DNA from: Autumnicola musiva
GTDB lineage: Bacteria > Bacteroidota > Bacteroidia > Flavobacteriales > Flavobacteriaceae
Assembly: GCF_031846585.1 (NCBI RefSeq)
Contig: NZ_JAVRHK010000004.1
Location: forward strand, 255,881-319,880
Length of the DNA stretch: 64,000 nucleotides
Direction of reading: 5' to 3'
Shown here: positions 19,121-29,501 of the stretch, in pieces
Layout of the letters: each line of letters starts with the position of its first letter
Position numbering within the stretch: position 1 is the first letter of the stretch
Program-made: the position numbers and the translations under genes
Notes under the pieces: generated by a model
The model's database searches: none
What the model saw: only the letters and a program-made list of their open reading frames with translations
Told to the model about the DNA's origin: nothing

Positions 19121-22099
19121 TTACAATCTTACGTTTGCTCCTAAAAAGAAAGTTCTTGGCCGTGGGTACAATGTGTTATCTATACCGTTTCCAAAAACCT
19201 CAGGATCCAGGCCGGAATAGTTGGTGATGATAAAAACGTTTTGAACACCGGCAGAGATGCGTACAGAGGAATTATTGCTCCAGGCATTTTCAAAAGTATA
19301 TCCCAGGGTAATATTGTCCATTTTCAGGAACGAAGCTTCTTCTATATAATGGTCTGATAAAATAACATCTTCAGTAGTGGTAAATCCGGTATTAAGAACT
19401 GAAACCGGCAAGTTGGAAACCACGGCATTATTTTCTAATAGCCTGTACTGCGCCCTGGAAGAATTTACGTTATTATAAACATAATGCCCTAGGTTTGCCC
19501 TAAGGTTGAAGGAGAGGTCAAATCCACGATAGAACATATTAGAAAGAAAGCCCATAGTAACATCTGGTGTTCCGTTATTATAAATATAACGGTCATCATC
19601 GTTGATAAGATTATCCCCATTAAGGTCGGCATAACCTCCCTCAATAGGAAGCCCTTCTTCATTATATACTTGTTTGTATACAAAGTAGGAATACGGGGTG
19701 TACCCAACCCGGTGGATTTGGACAGTGTTTCCGGTTCCCCCGCCTATTTCCCCTACCTGCTGGTCCTGGTTTAATGCAAGGGTTTTAATCTTAGTATCAA
19801 TTAAGGTACTATTAAAATTAACGTTCCAGGAAAAACTCTCGGTGTCACCTTGAAAAATATCGCCATTTATAGAAAATTCAATTCCCTTCGAGACAAAATT
19901 TCCAACATTCTGGAATCCGGCATTGCTAAAGTTTGAACCATCTGATATTGCCACATTGGCAAGAAGATCTTTGGATTCTTTATAAAAAGCTTCTACAGAA
20001 CCTGAAAACCTATCCTGTAAAATTCCATAATCCAATCCCATATTATAAGTTGAAGTTTCTTCCCATTTAAGGTTTTCATTTCGATATTCGGGAATTCCAA
20101 TCTGAACCACTTCATTTCCAAACTGATATTGTGAAGCTGGCAATCCGCGGGCGTATCTTTGGAGGAAAAGATCTGCGTTATCACGGCCAATATCCTGTTG
20201 CCCGGTTACTCCATAGCCAGCTCTTAACTTAAGCGTGGAAACAGTTTCTGATTCCGGGAAAAATTCCTCGTTTATTTTCCAGGCAAAAGCAGCGGCAGGA
20301 AAATTTCCCCAACGGTTTTGGTTGCTAAAGCGGGAAGTACCATCTCTTCTAAGGGAGAGGGTAAGCAGGTATTTGTTCTGAAAAGAAAAATTTGTTCTTC
20401 CAAAAAATCCTATCAACACCAAATCAGTATTAATAGTTCTTACAGGCTCACTATCCACCTGATCGTTGCGCAGTTCGCCTGAAATGTATTGATTACTTTC
20501 AAATTTTTGAAATGAATACCCAGCTGTAGCTTCCAGTTCAAATTCACCTAATTCTTTTTCGTAAGCAAGGTAACCATCAAAAAGCTTGTTCATTTGATAA
20601 TTTTCATATGTAGATTCTGAACCCAAAAAGCTTCCATTTGGTTGCGTTATGGGGTTTTCATCTGATATTATGACAAAGCCATCAGCCTGTTGCTCGTCAT
20701 ACCCTAAATTTACCACAGCACTTAAATCTGGAAAAAAGTGAAATTGATAATCAACTTTTACATTTCCGAAGAAACGCTTTACCTCACTTCTATCATTTCG
20801 CTGAAGTATATTGGCTACGGGGTTTAAAGGAGCATCGGGGGTAAGGTCATTAATATCCAATACACCATCATCATTAATATTATAGTACTGAAAAAATTCC
20901 CCAAAAGGTGATTCAGGGTCATAGACCGGTTGGGTAGGATCAAAAGTAATCGCATTACCTTCCTCTCCTGGCGCGAACCTGTTCTTTTCATAGGTTCCGT
21001 TCGCGTTAAGACTTATTTTTAAATGATTGTCCAGTAATCGCGGATTAAGAGTGAAAGCAATATTATTTCTTTCAAACCTGGACGTAAGTCGCAGCCCTTC
21101 CTGAAGGGTTCTTCCTATTGATAGTCGTGCAGGGGTATTTTCGAAAATTGATCCCGAAACGGAAAGATTCTGACTGGAGTTAAGGCTCGTCCTATATATC
21201 TCCTCCTGCCAGTCAGTATCTGCATCGCCAAGTAATGGCACCAGATCGGGACGTTGTTCGGCGACAACTTCTCTAAATTCATCAGCAGAAAAAACATCAA
21301 TTTTATTGCTTAAGGTATTAATCCCTATTTGGGTATCCAGGTTTACCCGAAATTCGCGACCTCCCTGCTTAGTTGTAATTATAATTACTCCATTAGAAGC
21401 CCTGGAACCGTAAATAGCTGTTGCCGAGGCATCTTTTAAAACCGAAAAGGATTCAATATCATTAGGATTAATTGTACTTAAAACCGATCGGGAACCGCCA
21501 ATAGTGTTGTTGTCTACAGGTAAACCATTAATAACGATTAATGGATCATTAGATGCTCCAAGGGATGCACCTCCTCTTATCCTTATCGTAGATCCTGAGC
21601 CTGGTGCCCCACCTGTATTAATGCTCAATCCGGCTACCCGCCCACTCAACAGGTTTTCAGGCGTAACAATATTTCCTTTGTTAAAATCTTCTTCGGTAAC
21701 AGAAGTTACGGCGCCTGTTGCATCTTTTACAGTAGTGGTTCCATATCCAATTACTACTACCTGTTCCAGCTGGCCGGCATCTTCTGTTAACTGTAAATCT
21801 AAAGTGGGACCTGTAACTGTTCTTTCTTCAGTAACAAAACCAAGAAAAGAAAATTGCAATATATTCCTGCTTTCAACATCTAACTCATAATTCCCGTCGA
21901 AATCTGTAGTGGTTCCAGTATTGGAACCTTTTACAATAACATTTACACCGGGTAATGGATTTCCCGTCGATTCTTCTGTTACAGTTCCGGATACGGTTAT
22001 TTCCTGTGAAAATGAGATAAGAGGTAGAAAAATAAGGAAAGCCAATAATAACTTTTGAAGCGGCCGGCTGATAATAAAGTCTGGTATTTTTATCCGCAT
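19121..22099 (-). CDS. SusC/RagA-family TonB-dependent receptor (galactan locus)
   Basis: Outer-membrane importer that works with the adjacent SusD. After the signal peptide (ending ISFSQ) comes the carboxypeptidase-regulatory-like domain (EITVSGTVTEESTGNPLPGV, about 32-115), then the TonB-box/plug junction EQVVVIGYGT, the plug (about 118-240, with SGRVAGLSI and AIYGSRASNGVIIITTKQGG) and the 22-strand barrel. It ends PRPRTFFLGANVRL. At 992 residues it is complete and has no STN domain, so it is not expected to signal to an anti-sigma factor; regulation is instead by the hybrid sensor upstream. It is first in the operon after a 244-base gap that must hold the promoter. Confidence 0.95.
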   Translation of the reverse strand: MRIKIPDFIISRPLQKLLLAFLIFLPLISFSQEITVSGTVTEESTGNPLPGVNVIVKGSNTGTTTDFDGNYELDVESRNILQFSFLGFVTEERTVTGPTLDLQLTEDAGQLEQVVVIGYGTTTVKDATGAVTSVTEEDFNKGNIVTPENLLSGRVAGLSINTGGAPGSGSTIRIRGGASLGASNDPLIVINGLPVDNNTIGGSRSVLSTINPNDIESFSVLKDASATAIYGSRASNGVIIITTKQGGREFRVNLDTQIGINTLSNKIDVFSADEFREVVAEQRPDLVPLLGDADTDWQEEIYRTSLNSSQNLSVSGSIFENTPARLSIGRTLQEGLRLTSRFERNNIAFTLNPRLLDNHLKISLNANGTYEKNRFAPGEEGNAITFDPTQPVYDPESPFGEFFQYYNINDDGVLDINDLTPDAPLNPVANILQRNDRSEVKRFFGNVKVDYQFHFFPDLSAVVNLGYDEQQADGFVIISDENPITQPNGSFLGSESTYENYQMNKLFDGYLAYEKELGEFELEATAGYSFQKFESNQYISGELRNDQVDSEPVRTINTDLVLIGFFGRTNFSFQNKYLLTLSLRRDGTSRFSNQNRWGNFPAAAFAWKINEEFFPESETVSTLKLRAGYGVTGQQDIGRDNADLFLQRYARGLPASQYQFGNEVVQIGIPEYRNENLKWEETSTYNMGLDYGILQDRFSGSVEAFYKESKDLLANVAISDGSNFSNAGFQNVGNFVSKGIEFSINGDIFQGDTESFSWNVNFNSTLIDTKIKTLALNQDQQVGEIGGGTGNTVQIHRVGYTPYSYFVYKQVYNEEGLPIEGGYADLNGDNLINDDDRYIYNNGTPDVTMGFLSNMFYRGFDLSFNLRANLGHYVYNNVNSSRAQYRLLENNAVVSNLPVSVLNTGFTTTEDVILSDHYIEEASFLKMDNITLGYTFENAWSNNSSVRISAGVQNVFIITNYSGLDPEVFGNGIDNTLYPRPRTFFLGANVRL

Positions 22100-22343
22100 A
22101 AGTTCTTTGATTATTTAGTATTATTAATAGATCATTATTTAATCACTCCTAAATTATCTTTAGCCTTAAAAATCGGGCAATTAATTTATGAATATTTAGG
22201 TACTGCAAATAAAACGTTTGCGTAAAATTTTAGGGGTGAAAAATTAATTCAGAAAGGGGGAGTTTTTCGTTTTCCCCTGTAGGAGAGGGGTCTGGTCGCG
22301 ATTATAATAAATAGCATACCTGTTAGAGCATTAAAATGATATA
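22100..22343 (-). promoter_or_regulatory. promoter/regulatory gap between hybrid sensor and SusC
   Basis: This 244-base gap separates two minus-strand genes: the sensor ends at 22344 and SusC starts at 22099. A G/C-tract hairpin around 22254-22276 (GGGGG arm, loop including TTTTTCGTTTT, CCCC arm) could end the sensor transcript. The SusC promoter and the sensor's target site must lie in the AT-rich part from 22100 to 22240, but I see no perfect TAnnTTTG on the minus strand. Confidence 0.4.
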
Positions 22344-25300
22344 CTATTTCTTTGAATATTCAGAAGGATTGCTGCCAAATTTCTTTTTAAAAAGTTTGCT
22401 GAAATATTTTCTGTCGGAATATCCAATCCGGTAGCAGGCTTCGCTAACTGAAAATCCTTTTTCAGCTATTAGTTCCCTGGCTATTTTTAGTTTAAAATCC
22501 CGAACAAATTCAACAAGGGTCATTCCCGTTAGCGATTTTACTTTCTTATAAATTACTGAATGGCTCATTGCCAATTCTTTTGATAAAAAATCAGCATTCA
22601 GGCTTTCGGTATCAATGTTTTCCCGGATCGTGTTTATAAGAGCTTCCAGAAATTTCTCATCAAGGGAATTAATCGCCAGGTCTGCCGGAAGTACAGCTTT
22701 TTCAGAAGTAAATTTCGCCCTGAGCAAATTGCGGCTGTTAATTAAATTTTTAATGCGCAATTTTAATATTTGTTCGCTAAAAGGTTTTGTAATATAAGCA
22801 TCTGCACCGGTTTCATAACCTTCCATTCGCTGTGCTGAAGTTGCCCTGGCTGTTAGAAGTATTACTGGTATATGGCTGGTTTCAGGGTTTGTTTTTAAAT
22901 ATCTGGTAAAGCTTACCCCGTCCATTACCGGCATCATAATATCACTAATTATCAGGTCCGGTTGTTTGTCTGTAATAAGTTCTATGGCATCTTTTCCATT
23001 GGCGGCCTCTATTATAATGCAATAATCCTTCAATAGACCAGCAATGTATTCCCGCACTTCGAAGTTATCTTCAATAATCATAACAGTTTCACCATTGATA
23101 TCTGATAAATCCACATCTTTAGAAACAGGTGAAGGTTCTTCTGCGATATGTTCTATATAATCTTTGTTTCCTGACAGTGTTTTGATTATCTGATCTTTCT
23201 TAAAATGTTTCCGCCCTCTCAGCAGCCTCAGGATAAAGGTACTTCCTTTACCTTTCTGACTTTCTACGTATAATTGACCTTTGTGCAAGTCTATAATTTC
23301 TTTAGAAATAGATAAACCCAGTCCAAATCCGGTTTCATTAAATTCCCTCGATTTCTTCGTCTGATAAAACCTTCGGAAAATTTTATCCCTCTGCTTTTTT
23401 CCAATTCCAATACCGGTATCGCTCACCTTCAGCACCGCTTCCTCCTCATGTATAAAAATTCCCATTTTTATGCTACCACCTTCCGGAGTGAACTTTAGGG
23501 CGTTGGAAAGCAGGTTGTATAAAACTTTTTCCATCTGGTTGGCATCAAACCATAGCGATATTTTTTCAGCAGAAGTTTCCCACTTTAAATCGATTTTCTT
23601 TTGTTGTGCGTTTTCGGTAAAAGAAAGAAAAATCTCCTCACAAAAACTTATCCAGTTCTCTTCAGCTACTTTTAATTTTACACTTTCCAAATCCAGATTT
23701 CTGAAATCCAGCAATTCATTCACCAGGTGCAGCAAATGCTTACCGTGTTTATGAATTGTTTTTACCGGCGCAGATTCCTTTTTACCTACAAAAGAACCTT
23801 TTTCCATAAGACGATTGGTAGCGCCCAAAATAAGCGTGACCGGTGTACGGATTTCATGGGAAACATTGGTGAAAAACTGCTGTTTTAAGGTATAAAGTTC
23901 GGTATCCTTTTCATGTGTAAACTTCTCCAGGCGCAGGTTTGCCTTCATTTGCTCCCAGGCAACTATATATCTTCTAAAGAGATAAAACAGCGCAAGAATA
24001 AGTAAAATATAAATACAAAATGCCCACCACTGAAGCCAGAAAGGTTTAAGAATAGTTATATTTATGGAAGCATAATCTTCTCCCCATTCAGCCCAGGTTT
24101 CCCTGCTTTTCACCTTAAAAGTGTACTCCCCGGGAGCAAGATTGGTGAAAGTGGCCGTTCTGTCCTTACCAATATTACGCCAGGTTTCATCAAAATTTTC
24201 CATTTTGATGGCATATTCACAATTATCTGAAAATGGAAATTTCAGGGCGGCAAATTCAAAAGTAATAACATCGGCATTGTGCTTTAGCACCAATTGTTCT
24301 TCAGAAGCTATATTTTTATCCAGCACCTCATTCTCACCAACAGGAAGCTCTTTATTAAATAATTTGAAGTTGGTAAGTACCACAGCCGGGGCATTACTGG
24401 AATATTGTACCTCTGCGGGATCAAATCTTACCACTCCATTTATTCCTCCAAAATAAAGCAGTCCTTCAGCATCCTTAAACGCAGAATTGATATGAAATTC
24501 CCCATTCAGCCCGGGAAAGCTTTTAAACTCCTGCTGTTTCCTGTTATATTGCCATATTCCCTGTTTTGTGCTGAACCAGATATTGGAATTATTATCTTCA
24601 ATTATTGCAGTAACGGTGGCATATCTTAAATTTTCCTCTTTAGGAAACCTGTTAAACTTTCCAGTTTCAGGATCAAATATATTTATTCCTGCGCCAGATG
24701 TTCCTATCCAAAGTTTTTGTGAAGAATCCAGTAATAATGAAAAAAGGTTATTACCGGAGGGGGAATTACTGTTTTCTTCATTAAACTCGAAATGTTGGAA
24801 TTTTTCAGTTTTGAGGTTGTATAATGCCAGCCCGCCGCCAAAAGTGGCAATCCATAATTTTTCTTTTTGCTTCTGAAGCGCAAGTATGTTATCACTGTTT
24901 AACGCGTTGGTGTTGCTCTCACTGGCCCTGAACCTTTTAAAGCTTTCAGTTTGATGATCAAAATAATTGAGTCCGCCTCCCCAGGTGGCAATCCATAAAT
25001 TACCGTTTTCTTCAGGAATTATATACCGAACGTCATTATAACTGAGAGAATTTAAATTTTCCGATTCATGGGTATACTGCTGAAAATTGCCATTTTCCGG
25101 ATTAAAGGAAATGAGGCCATTAGCAAAAGTACCAAGCCACAGTTTATTGCCGGTACTATTCTTCACGATATGCTGGAAATAGCTCCCGCCAATATAGTTT
25201 TCGCTCTCCTTATTAAAATAGGAAACCTTATTATCTTCAGCGTTATAAACTGTAAGTCCATTCCCGTCCAGCCCTAAGAAAAGCCTGGTTTTATCCTTAA

Positions 25301-26399
25301 ATACCGAAAGCACCGGCGAAGGATTTTCTCCTTTTATATCGCTAAAGAGTAACTCATAATCTTTGTCATTTACCAATATATTAATACCATTCCAGGCAGT
25401 TCCAATCCAAAGATTGGACTTGTTATCTTCCATTATCTCATAGATGGCATTACCCGATAAAGAGGAACGTAACTGAAAGTTATATAGAGAATTTTGAATT
25501 TTTGGTACATTTTCAGCTTCTCCTTCAATTTTGAAAAGTCCGTTACCATCAGTTCCAATCCACAAGTCTCCACAACGGTCACGGGTAATTGCCCTAACAA
25601 TATTCACATCTTTTTCTACACCTAAATCCTGCAGATAATCTGAAAATTTTCCACTTTTGATATTGTACATGAGCAGGCCAGCACCGCTGGTCCCTAATAA
25701 TATGTTCTCTTTATCCCGCCCATAAATTGTGTAGATAAAGGAAGAAAAATAAGTTTCGCCGGAATTTATATGCTGAAATTGTTGATTTTTGATGTCGAAT
25801 TTATTTAAACCGCCACCAAAAGTTCCTATCCAAAGCGTTCCTTCTTCAGTTTGAAAAATACCTGTAACGCTATTATGACTAAGACTGTTTTTATTCTTGG
25901 AATGGTGATAATTGAAGAATTTACCCCTGGCTTCGTCAAATAAGGAAAGGCCATTTTCAGTACCAAGCCAAATGTAACCTTTGGCATCTTCAAAAATAGT
26001 ATTTACCTGATTTGATGCAATACTGGTAGGGCTTTCAGAAGATTTAAATACCTGGAATTTATCCAGCTCAGCATTATAAAAATTAAGTCCGCCACCCAGT
26101 GTAGCCACCCAAAGCCGGTTTTTACTGTCCAGGAAAAGATCAGAAATGTCATTGGAACTAATACTGCTGTTTTGTCTGGTGTAAACCTTACTTTCAAAAC
26201 CGTCATAACGATTAAGTCCGTTTTTAGTAGCTATCCACACAAAACCACCGGCATCTTTAACAATACTTGTAACCCTGCCGTTAGAAAGCCCATTTGAATT
26301 ATCAATTTTGTCAAAAACAGTATAAGCCTGCCCATGTAACTTCAGAAAAGACTGAAGACAGAATATAAATAGAAATAAAGATTTATATTTTATGCTCAT
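22344..26399 (-). CDS. hybrid two-component system sensor-regulator (HTCS)
   Basis: One-protein signalling system of Bacteroidetes glycan loci: periplasmic sugar sensing drives phosphotransfer to a DNA-binding output. Order: signal peptide (1-24); two-propeller sensor of repeated blocks such as LWIGTFGGGLN (25-700); Y_Y_Y domain (about 700-785, ending APGEYTFKVKSRETW); one membrane helix (about 793-818); HisKA with phospho-acceptor H848 in NVSHEIRTP; HATPase (NALKFTPEGG, DTGIGIG); receiver with D1153 in ISDIMMPVMDG; and AraC-type HTH at the end (YRIGYSDRKYFSKLFKKKFG). It is intact. Lying just upstream of the GH53-containing SusC operon, it should activate that operon when galacto-oligosaccharide binds. 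Confidence 0.95.
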   Translation of the reverse strand: MSIKYKSLFLFIFCLQSFLKLHGQAYTVFDKIDNSNGLSNGRVTSIVKDAGGFVWIATKNGLNRYDGFESKVYTRQNSSISSNDISDLFLDSKNRLWVATLGGGLNFYNAELDKFQVFKSSESPTSIASNQVNTIFEDAKGYIWLGTENGLSLFDEARGKFFNYHHSKNKNSLSHNSVTGIFQTEEGTLWIGTFGGGLNKFDIKNQQFQHINSGETYFSSFIYTIYGRDKENILLGTSGAGLLMYNIKSGKFSDYLQDLGVEKDVNIVRAITRDRCGDLWIGTDGNGLFKIEGEAENVPKIQNSLYNFQLRSSLSGNAIYEIMEDNKSNLWIGTAWNGINILVNDKDYELLFSDIKGENPSPVLSVFKDKTRLFLGLDGNGLTVYNAEDNKVSYFNKESENYIGGSYFQHIVKNSTGNKLWLGTFANGLISFNPENGNFQQYTHESENLNSLSYNDVRYIIPEENGNLWIATWGGGLNYFDHQTESFKRFRASESNTNALNSDNILALQKQKEKLWIATFGGGLALYNLKTEKFQHFEFNEENSNSPSGNNLFSLLLDSSQKLWIGTSGAGINIFDPETGKFNRFPKEENLRYATVTAIIEDNNSNIWFSTKQGIWQYNRKQQEFKSFPGLNGEFHINSAFKDAEGLLYFGGINGVVRFDPAEVQYSSNAPAVVLTNFKLFNKELPVGENEVLDKNIASEEQLVLKHNADVITFEFAALKFPFSDNCEYAIKMENFDETWRNIGKDRTATFTNLAPGEYTFKVKSRETWAEWGEDYASINITILKPFWLQWWAFCIYILLILALFYLFRRYIVAWEQMKANLRLEKFTHEKDTELYTLKQQFFTNVSHEIRTPVTLILGATNRLMEKGSFVGKKESAPVKTIHKHGKHLLHLVNELLDFRNLDLESVKLKVAEENWISFCEEIFLSFTENAQQKKIDLKWETSAEKISLWFDANQMEKVLYNLLSNALKFTPEGGSIKMGIFIHEEEAVLKVSDTGIGIGKKQRDKIFRRFYQTKKSREFNETGFGLGLSISKEIIDLHKGQLYVESQKGKGSTFILRLLRGRKHFKKDQIIKTLSGNKDYIEHIAEEPSPVSKDVDLSDINGETVMIIEDNFEVREYIAGLLKDYCIIIEAANGKDAIELITDKQPDLIISDIMMPVMDGVSFTRYLKTNPETSHIPVILLTARATSAQRMEGYETGADAYITKPFSEQILKLRIKNLINSRNLLRAKFTSEKAVLPADLAINSLDEKFLEALINTIRENIDTESLNADFLSKELAMSHSVIYKKVKSLTGMTLVEFVRDFKLKIARELIAEKGFSVSEACYRIGYSDRKYFSKLFKKKFGSNPSEYSKK

Positions 26400-26663
26400 A
26401 TTAATAAAATGAACCCGGAGAAAAGAAGATTACCTTATCAAAATATTCTACAAGAAATTGAAATATTGTGGTTTACAATATAGTTCTAAAATTTGAGCTG
26501 GTAAAAAAGAGAAAACTTTGGCCAGCAACACTAGAAAGAAAATGATATGGCTGCATTATTCCCAATGCGGTCTTTTTCCAGCCTATTTCTAAAATAACAG
26601 AAGCTTAACAGCAATTTATTTTCTGGATTTTTAACTTGAATTGAAATTCTAAAACGAGTTATA

Positions 26664-27257
26664 ATGAGAACAATTGAAAAAAAACTGTACAGGAATTTAC
26701 TGATGTTAAGCTTCATTTTGTTTACGGGAGGAGTTATAGCCCAAACAAATGATGATTATGAAGAAGATGGATCTGAAGCCATTGTAGATCAGGAAAAGAG
26801 AGATGAACTAATTAATGATGCCAACGAATCCAAAGCCGCTTTTATTGAAAACAGCAAGGATCTGAATGATCTTTTTCAAAAAGCAGCAGGCTATGTGATT
26901 TTTCCCAATGTAGGAGCCGGAGCTTATATACTGGGAGGAGCTGCCGGTAATGGGGTGCTTTATGAAAATGGAGAAATTCAGGGATATGCAGAATTGCGCC
27001 AGGTAGATATAGGCCTCCAGTTTGGTGGTCAGGCTTACCGGCAGGCTATCCTTTTCCAAACCCAGGAGGAGCTGGAAGAATTCAAGGATGGGGAGTATAG
27101 TCTTTCCGGAAGTGCTTCCGCGGTTATTATTAAAAAGGGTGAAGCTAAAAGTATAGATTTTAAAGAAGGAAGAGCTATAGTAACCATGCCCAAAGCCGGT
27201 GCTATGATAGAAATTTCTGTAGGGGGACAAAAGTTCGAATATCGTGATGCCCAATAA
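26664..27257 (+). CDS. SYLF (Ysc84-like) domain secreted protein
   Basis: Signal peptide (cleavage near GGVIAQT), an acidic linker, then a SYLF/Ysc84 lipid-binding domain (about 45-195). Marks are KAAGYVIFPNVGAGAYILGG, GAAGNGVLYENGEIQGYAEL and LQFGGQAYRQAILFQTQEEL. In eukaryotes this domain binds phosphoinositides; in bacteria the role is unknown, with membrane-lipid binding in the envelope as the usual suggestion. The gene is a single unit, divergent from the hybrid sensor and closed by a terminator. At 197 residues the length is typical. Confidence 0.85.
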   Translation: MRTIEKKLYRNLLMLSFILFTGGVIAQTNDDYEEDGSEAIVDQEKRDELINDANESKAAFIENSKDLNDLFQKAAGYVIFPNVGAGAYILGGAAGNGVLYENGEIQGYAELRQVDIGLQFGGQAYRQAILFQTQEELEEFKDGEYSLSGSASAVIIKKGEAKSIDFKEGRAIVTMPKAGAMIEISVGGQKFEYRDAQ

Positions 27258-27283
27258 TTAATTTATTTTGAAGAAGATAAGTT

Positions 27284-27316
27284 AAAGCCGGTTTCTTTCA
27301 AAAGCCGGCTTTTTTG
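27284..27316 (+). terminator. rho-independent terminator
   Basis: AAAGCCGG (27284-27291) pairs with CCGGCTTT (27305-27312) and runs into a T tract. It closes the SYLF gene and isolates it from the oxidoreductase operon at 27355. Confidence 0.85.
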
Positions 27317-27354
27317 TTTCTTTTTATAAACGCGCATTTTTATCATAAACTAAA

Positions 27355-28788
27355 ATGAATAGAAAGCAATTTGATCTTATTGTAATTGGTTCGGGTTCCG
27401 GCGGACTGGGAATTGCGCTGGGTATGCTGGAGTTTGGGTTTAAGGTTTTACTCGTAGATAAATCTGCGGAAAAAATTGGCGGCGAATGTCTTAATACCGG
27501 TTGTATTCCCAGTAAAAGTTTTTTACATGCGGCAAAAATTGTTCAGGAAGCACGAAAAGCGAGGGAATTTGGATTGGAAATTAATGGTAAAACCGATTTT
27601 TTAAAGATTTTGGAATATGTAAAACAAAAACAGGAAGTTATCAGGGAGCATGAAAATGCCGGTTATTTACGAAAACAGGGATTGCATGTAATTTTAGGCA
27701 CGGCAAAATTCATTTCAGAAAAAACTGTTGAGGTGAATGGAAAAGAATACAGCGCCAAAAATATTGTTGTTGCAACCGGTTCTTCTCCCAGAAAGATTAA
27801 TATAAAAGGCCTGGAATTTACCGATTGCTATACAAATGAAAATATTTTTGAAATTTCTTCCCAGCCTGAAAATTTTATTTTCATAGGAGCAGGCTCTATA
27901 AGTATTGAGCTTGCACAGGCTTTTTCCCGGTTGGGTTCTAAAGTTATCATTGTTGACAGGGGAGAAAGAATTTTGAAAAAAGAAGATCCCTTTATCAGCA
28001 ATGTCCTCCAGCAAAAGCTCGAGGCAGAGGATATTAGGTTCATTCTTAATGCCGAAATTGAAGAAATCCTTTCCTCTTCTGTGGCAGTTATAAAAACGGC
28101 AGAAGGAGAAAAAATAGAAATTCCTATTGATGCCATTTTTATGGGGCTGGGACGGGAATTAAATTTTGATAATCTTAATTTAAAAGCCGCGGGAATAGAA
28201 ATGGATGGAAACAGAATTAAGCTGAATGAAAAGCTACAAACCACGAATAAAAATGTTTTTGTAAGTGGGGATGCGGCCGGCAATATGAAATTTTCCCATG
28301 CGGCTGAAATGAATAATATGTTATTGCTGAATAATTTTCTTTCTCCACTGAAGAAGAAACTTGATTTTAGTCATTTTTCCTGGGTGACTTTTACCGATCC
28401 TGAAGTTGCCACCTTCGGGTGGAATAAAGAGCAACTAAAGGAAAAAGGTATCTCTTACGAACGGCTGGAAAGTGATTTTTCTGAAAGTGACCGTGCAGTA
28501 ACCGCCGGTTTTGAGGATGCAAAAATCCTGTTGTTTATTGAGAAAAAAAAGTATAATTCCGGTGCGGCTAAAATTCTGGGAGGGAGCATATTGGCTCCCG
28601 GTGCCGGGGAGATTTTTCAGGAACTGGTATTGGCAAATTCTGCCGGAATCTCAATAAAGCAGCTCATGGATAAAATTTATCCTTATCCTACGGCGGCGAA
28701 TATGCATAAAATCCTTTTTCGTAACAGGATATTAAAGGACCTGAAACAATGGATGAAGAAATTCGTCCGCGAATTTTATAAATTCTGA
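27355..28788 (+). CDS. FAD-dependent disulfide oxidoreductase, mercuric-reductase/lipoamide-dehydrogenase-like
   Basis: Class-I pyridine nucleotide-disulfide oxidoreductase. FAD-binding GSGSGGLG at the N-terminus, redox-active C45/C50 in CLNTGCIPSK, NAD(P)-binding GAGSISIELAQ in the middle and FAD-contacting FVSGDAAG are all visible. The C-terminal dimer domain has YPYPTAANMHKIL where lipoamide dehydrogenase and glutathione reductase have the HPT..E catalytic pair. That makes it closer to MerA-like members, and the natural electron acceptor is unknown. It starts an operon: five bases to the glycosyltransferase, which in turn overlaps the HAD gene. The substrate cannot be named. Confidence 0.8.
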   Translation: MNRKQFDLIVIGSGSGGLGIALGMLEFGFKVLLVDKSAEKIGGECLNTGCIPSKSFLHAAKIVQEARKAREFGLEINGKTDFLKILEYVKQKQEVIREHENAGYLRKQGLHVILGTAKFISEKTVEVNGKEYSAKNIVVATGSSPRKINIKGLEFTDCYTNENIFEISSQPENFIFIGAGSISIELAQAFSRLGSKVIIVDRGERILKKEDPFISNVLQQKLEAEDIRFILNAEIEEILSSSVAVIKTAEGEKIEIPIDAIFMGLGRELNFDNLNLKAAGIEMDGNRIKLNEKLQTTNKNVFVSGDAAGNMKFSHAAEMNNMLLLNNFLSPLKKKLDFSHFSWVTFTDPEVATFGWNKEQLKEKGISYERLESDFSESDRAVTAGFEDAKILLFIEKKKYNSGAAKILGGSILAPGAGEIFQELVLANSAGISIKQLMDKIYPYPTAANMHKILFRNRILKDLKQWMKKFVREFYKF

Positions 28789-28793
28789 AAAAG

Positions 28794-29501
28794 ATGATTT
28801 CTATTGTTATTCCGGTACTTAATGAAGCTTCCCATATTAAAGAGGTGCTGAACCATACACTTTCTCTGGCTGGAGATTTTGAAATTATTGTGGTAGACGG
28901 GGGCTCTGAGGACGAAACTATGAAAATTGTGGATTCTTTTCCTGTAGTGCAAACCTGTAGTTCGGTTAGGGGAAGAAGCCACCAGATGAATGCAGGAGCG
29001 GCGCTAGCCAAGGGTGAAATTCTCCTTTTTTTGCATGCCGACACTTTCCTGCCAGATAATTCACTTCTGAAAATTATGGCAGTTATGAAAAAAGAATCAC
29101 TCGTGGGCGGTAGCTTTTTCCTGAAGTTTGATCATAAACACTGGATTTTATCATTTTACACCGGACTTAGCAAAATCAACAGTTCCTTTTTTACTTACGG
29201 AGACCATGCTATTTTTATACGTAATTCGGTTTTTAAGAAGATTGAAGGCTATAAACCTTTATCTTTTATGGAAGATATAGAAATTCAGTTTCGTTTAAAG
29301 AGGGAAGGGAAATTTGTAAAATTACCAGTGGGAGTGGTAACTTCAGCAAGAAGATTTGTGGAAGCCGGGCCCGTGAAGCAGTTTTTTCTCGATGTGTTCC
29401 TGGTAGGTTTGTACCACATTGGTTTTTCAGCCGATAGCCTAAAAAGATTCTATAAAGACTGGAATTCTTCAATAAAACTAAAAGAACAAAATAATGAATA
29501 A
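28794..29501 (+). CDS. family 2 glycosyltransferase, TIGR04283 type
   Basis: GT-A fold glycosyltransferase. MISIVIPVLNEASHI opens the nucleotide-binding fold, IIVVDGGSEDET follows, GRSHQMNAGAALAKGEILLF is the signature of the TIGR04283 group, and LHADTFLP contains the DxD-like metal site. TIGR04283 proteins are named after arsenosugar synthesis in cyanobacteria. Here no arsenic gene is nearby, so the acceptor is unknown. The gene starts five bases after the oxidoreductase stop and overlaps the HAD start by eight bases, so the three are co-translated. The C-terminal amphipathic part may sit on the membrane. Confidence 0.85.
   Translation: MISIVIPVLNEASHIKEVLNHTLSLAGDFEIIVVDGGSEDETMKIVDSFPVVQTCSSVRGRSHQMNAGAALAKGEILLFLHADTFLPDNSLLKIMAVMKKESLVGGSFFLKFDHKHWILSFYTGLSKINSSFFTYGDHAIFIRNSVFKKIEGYKPLSFMEDIEIQFRLKREGKFVKLPVGVVTSARRFVEAGPVKQFFLDVFLVGLYHIGFSADSLKRFYKDWNSSIKLKEQNNE

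Noticed and set aside
28794..29501. Arsenosugar pathway
   Set aside because: The glycosyltransferase belongs to the family named for it, but no arsenic methyltransferase, ArsS or ars gene is in the window.
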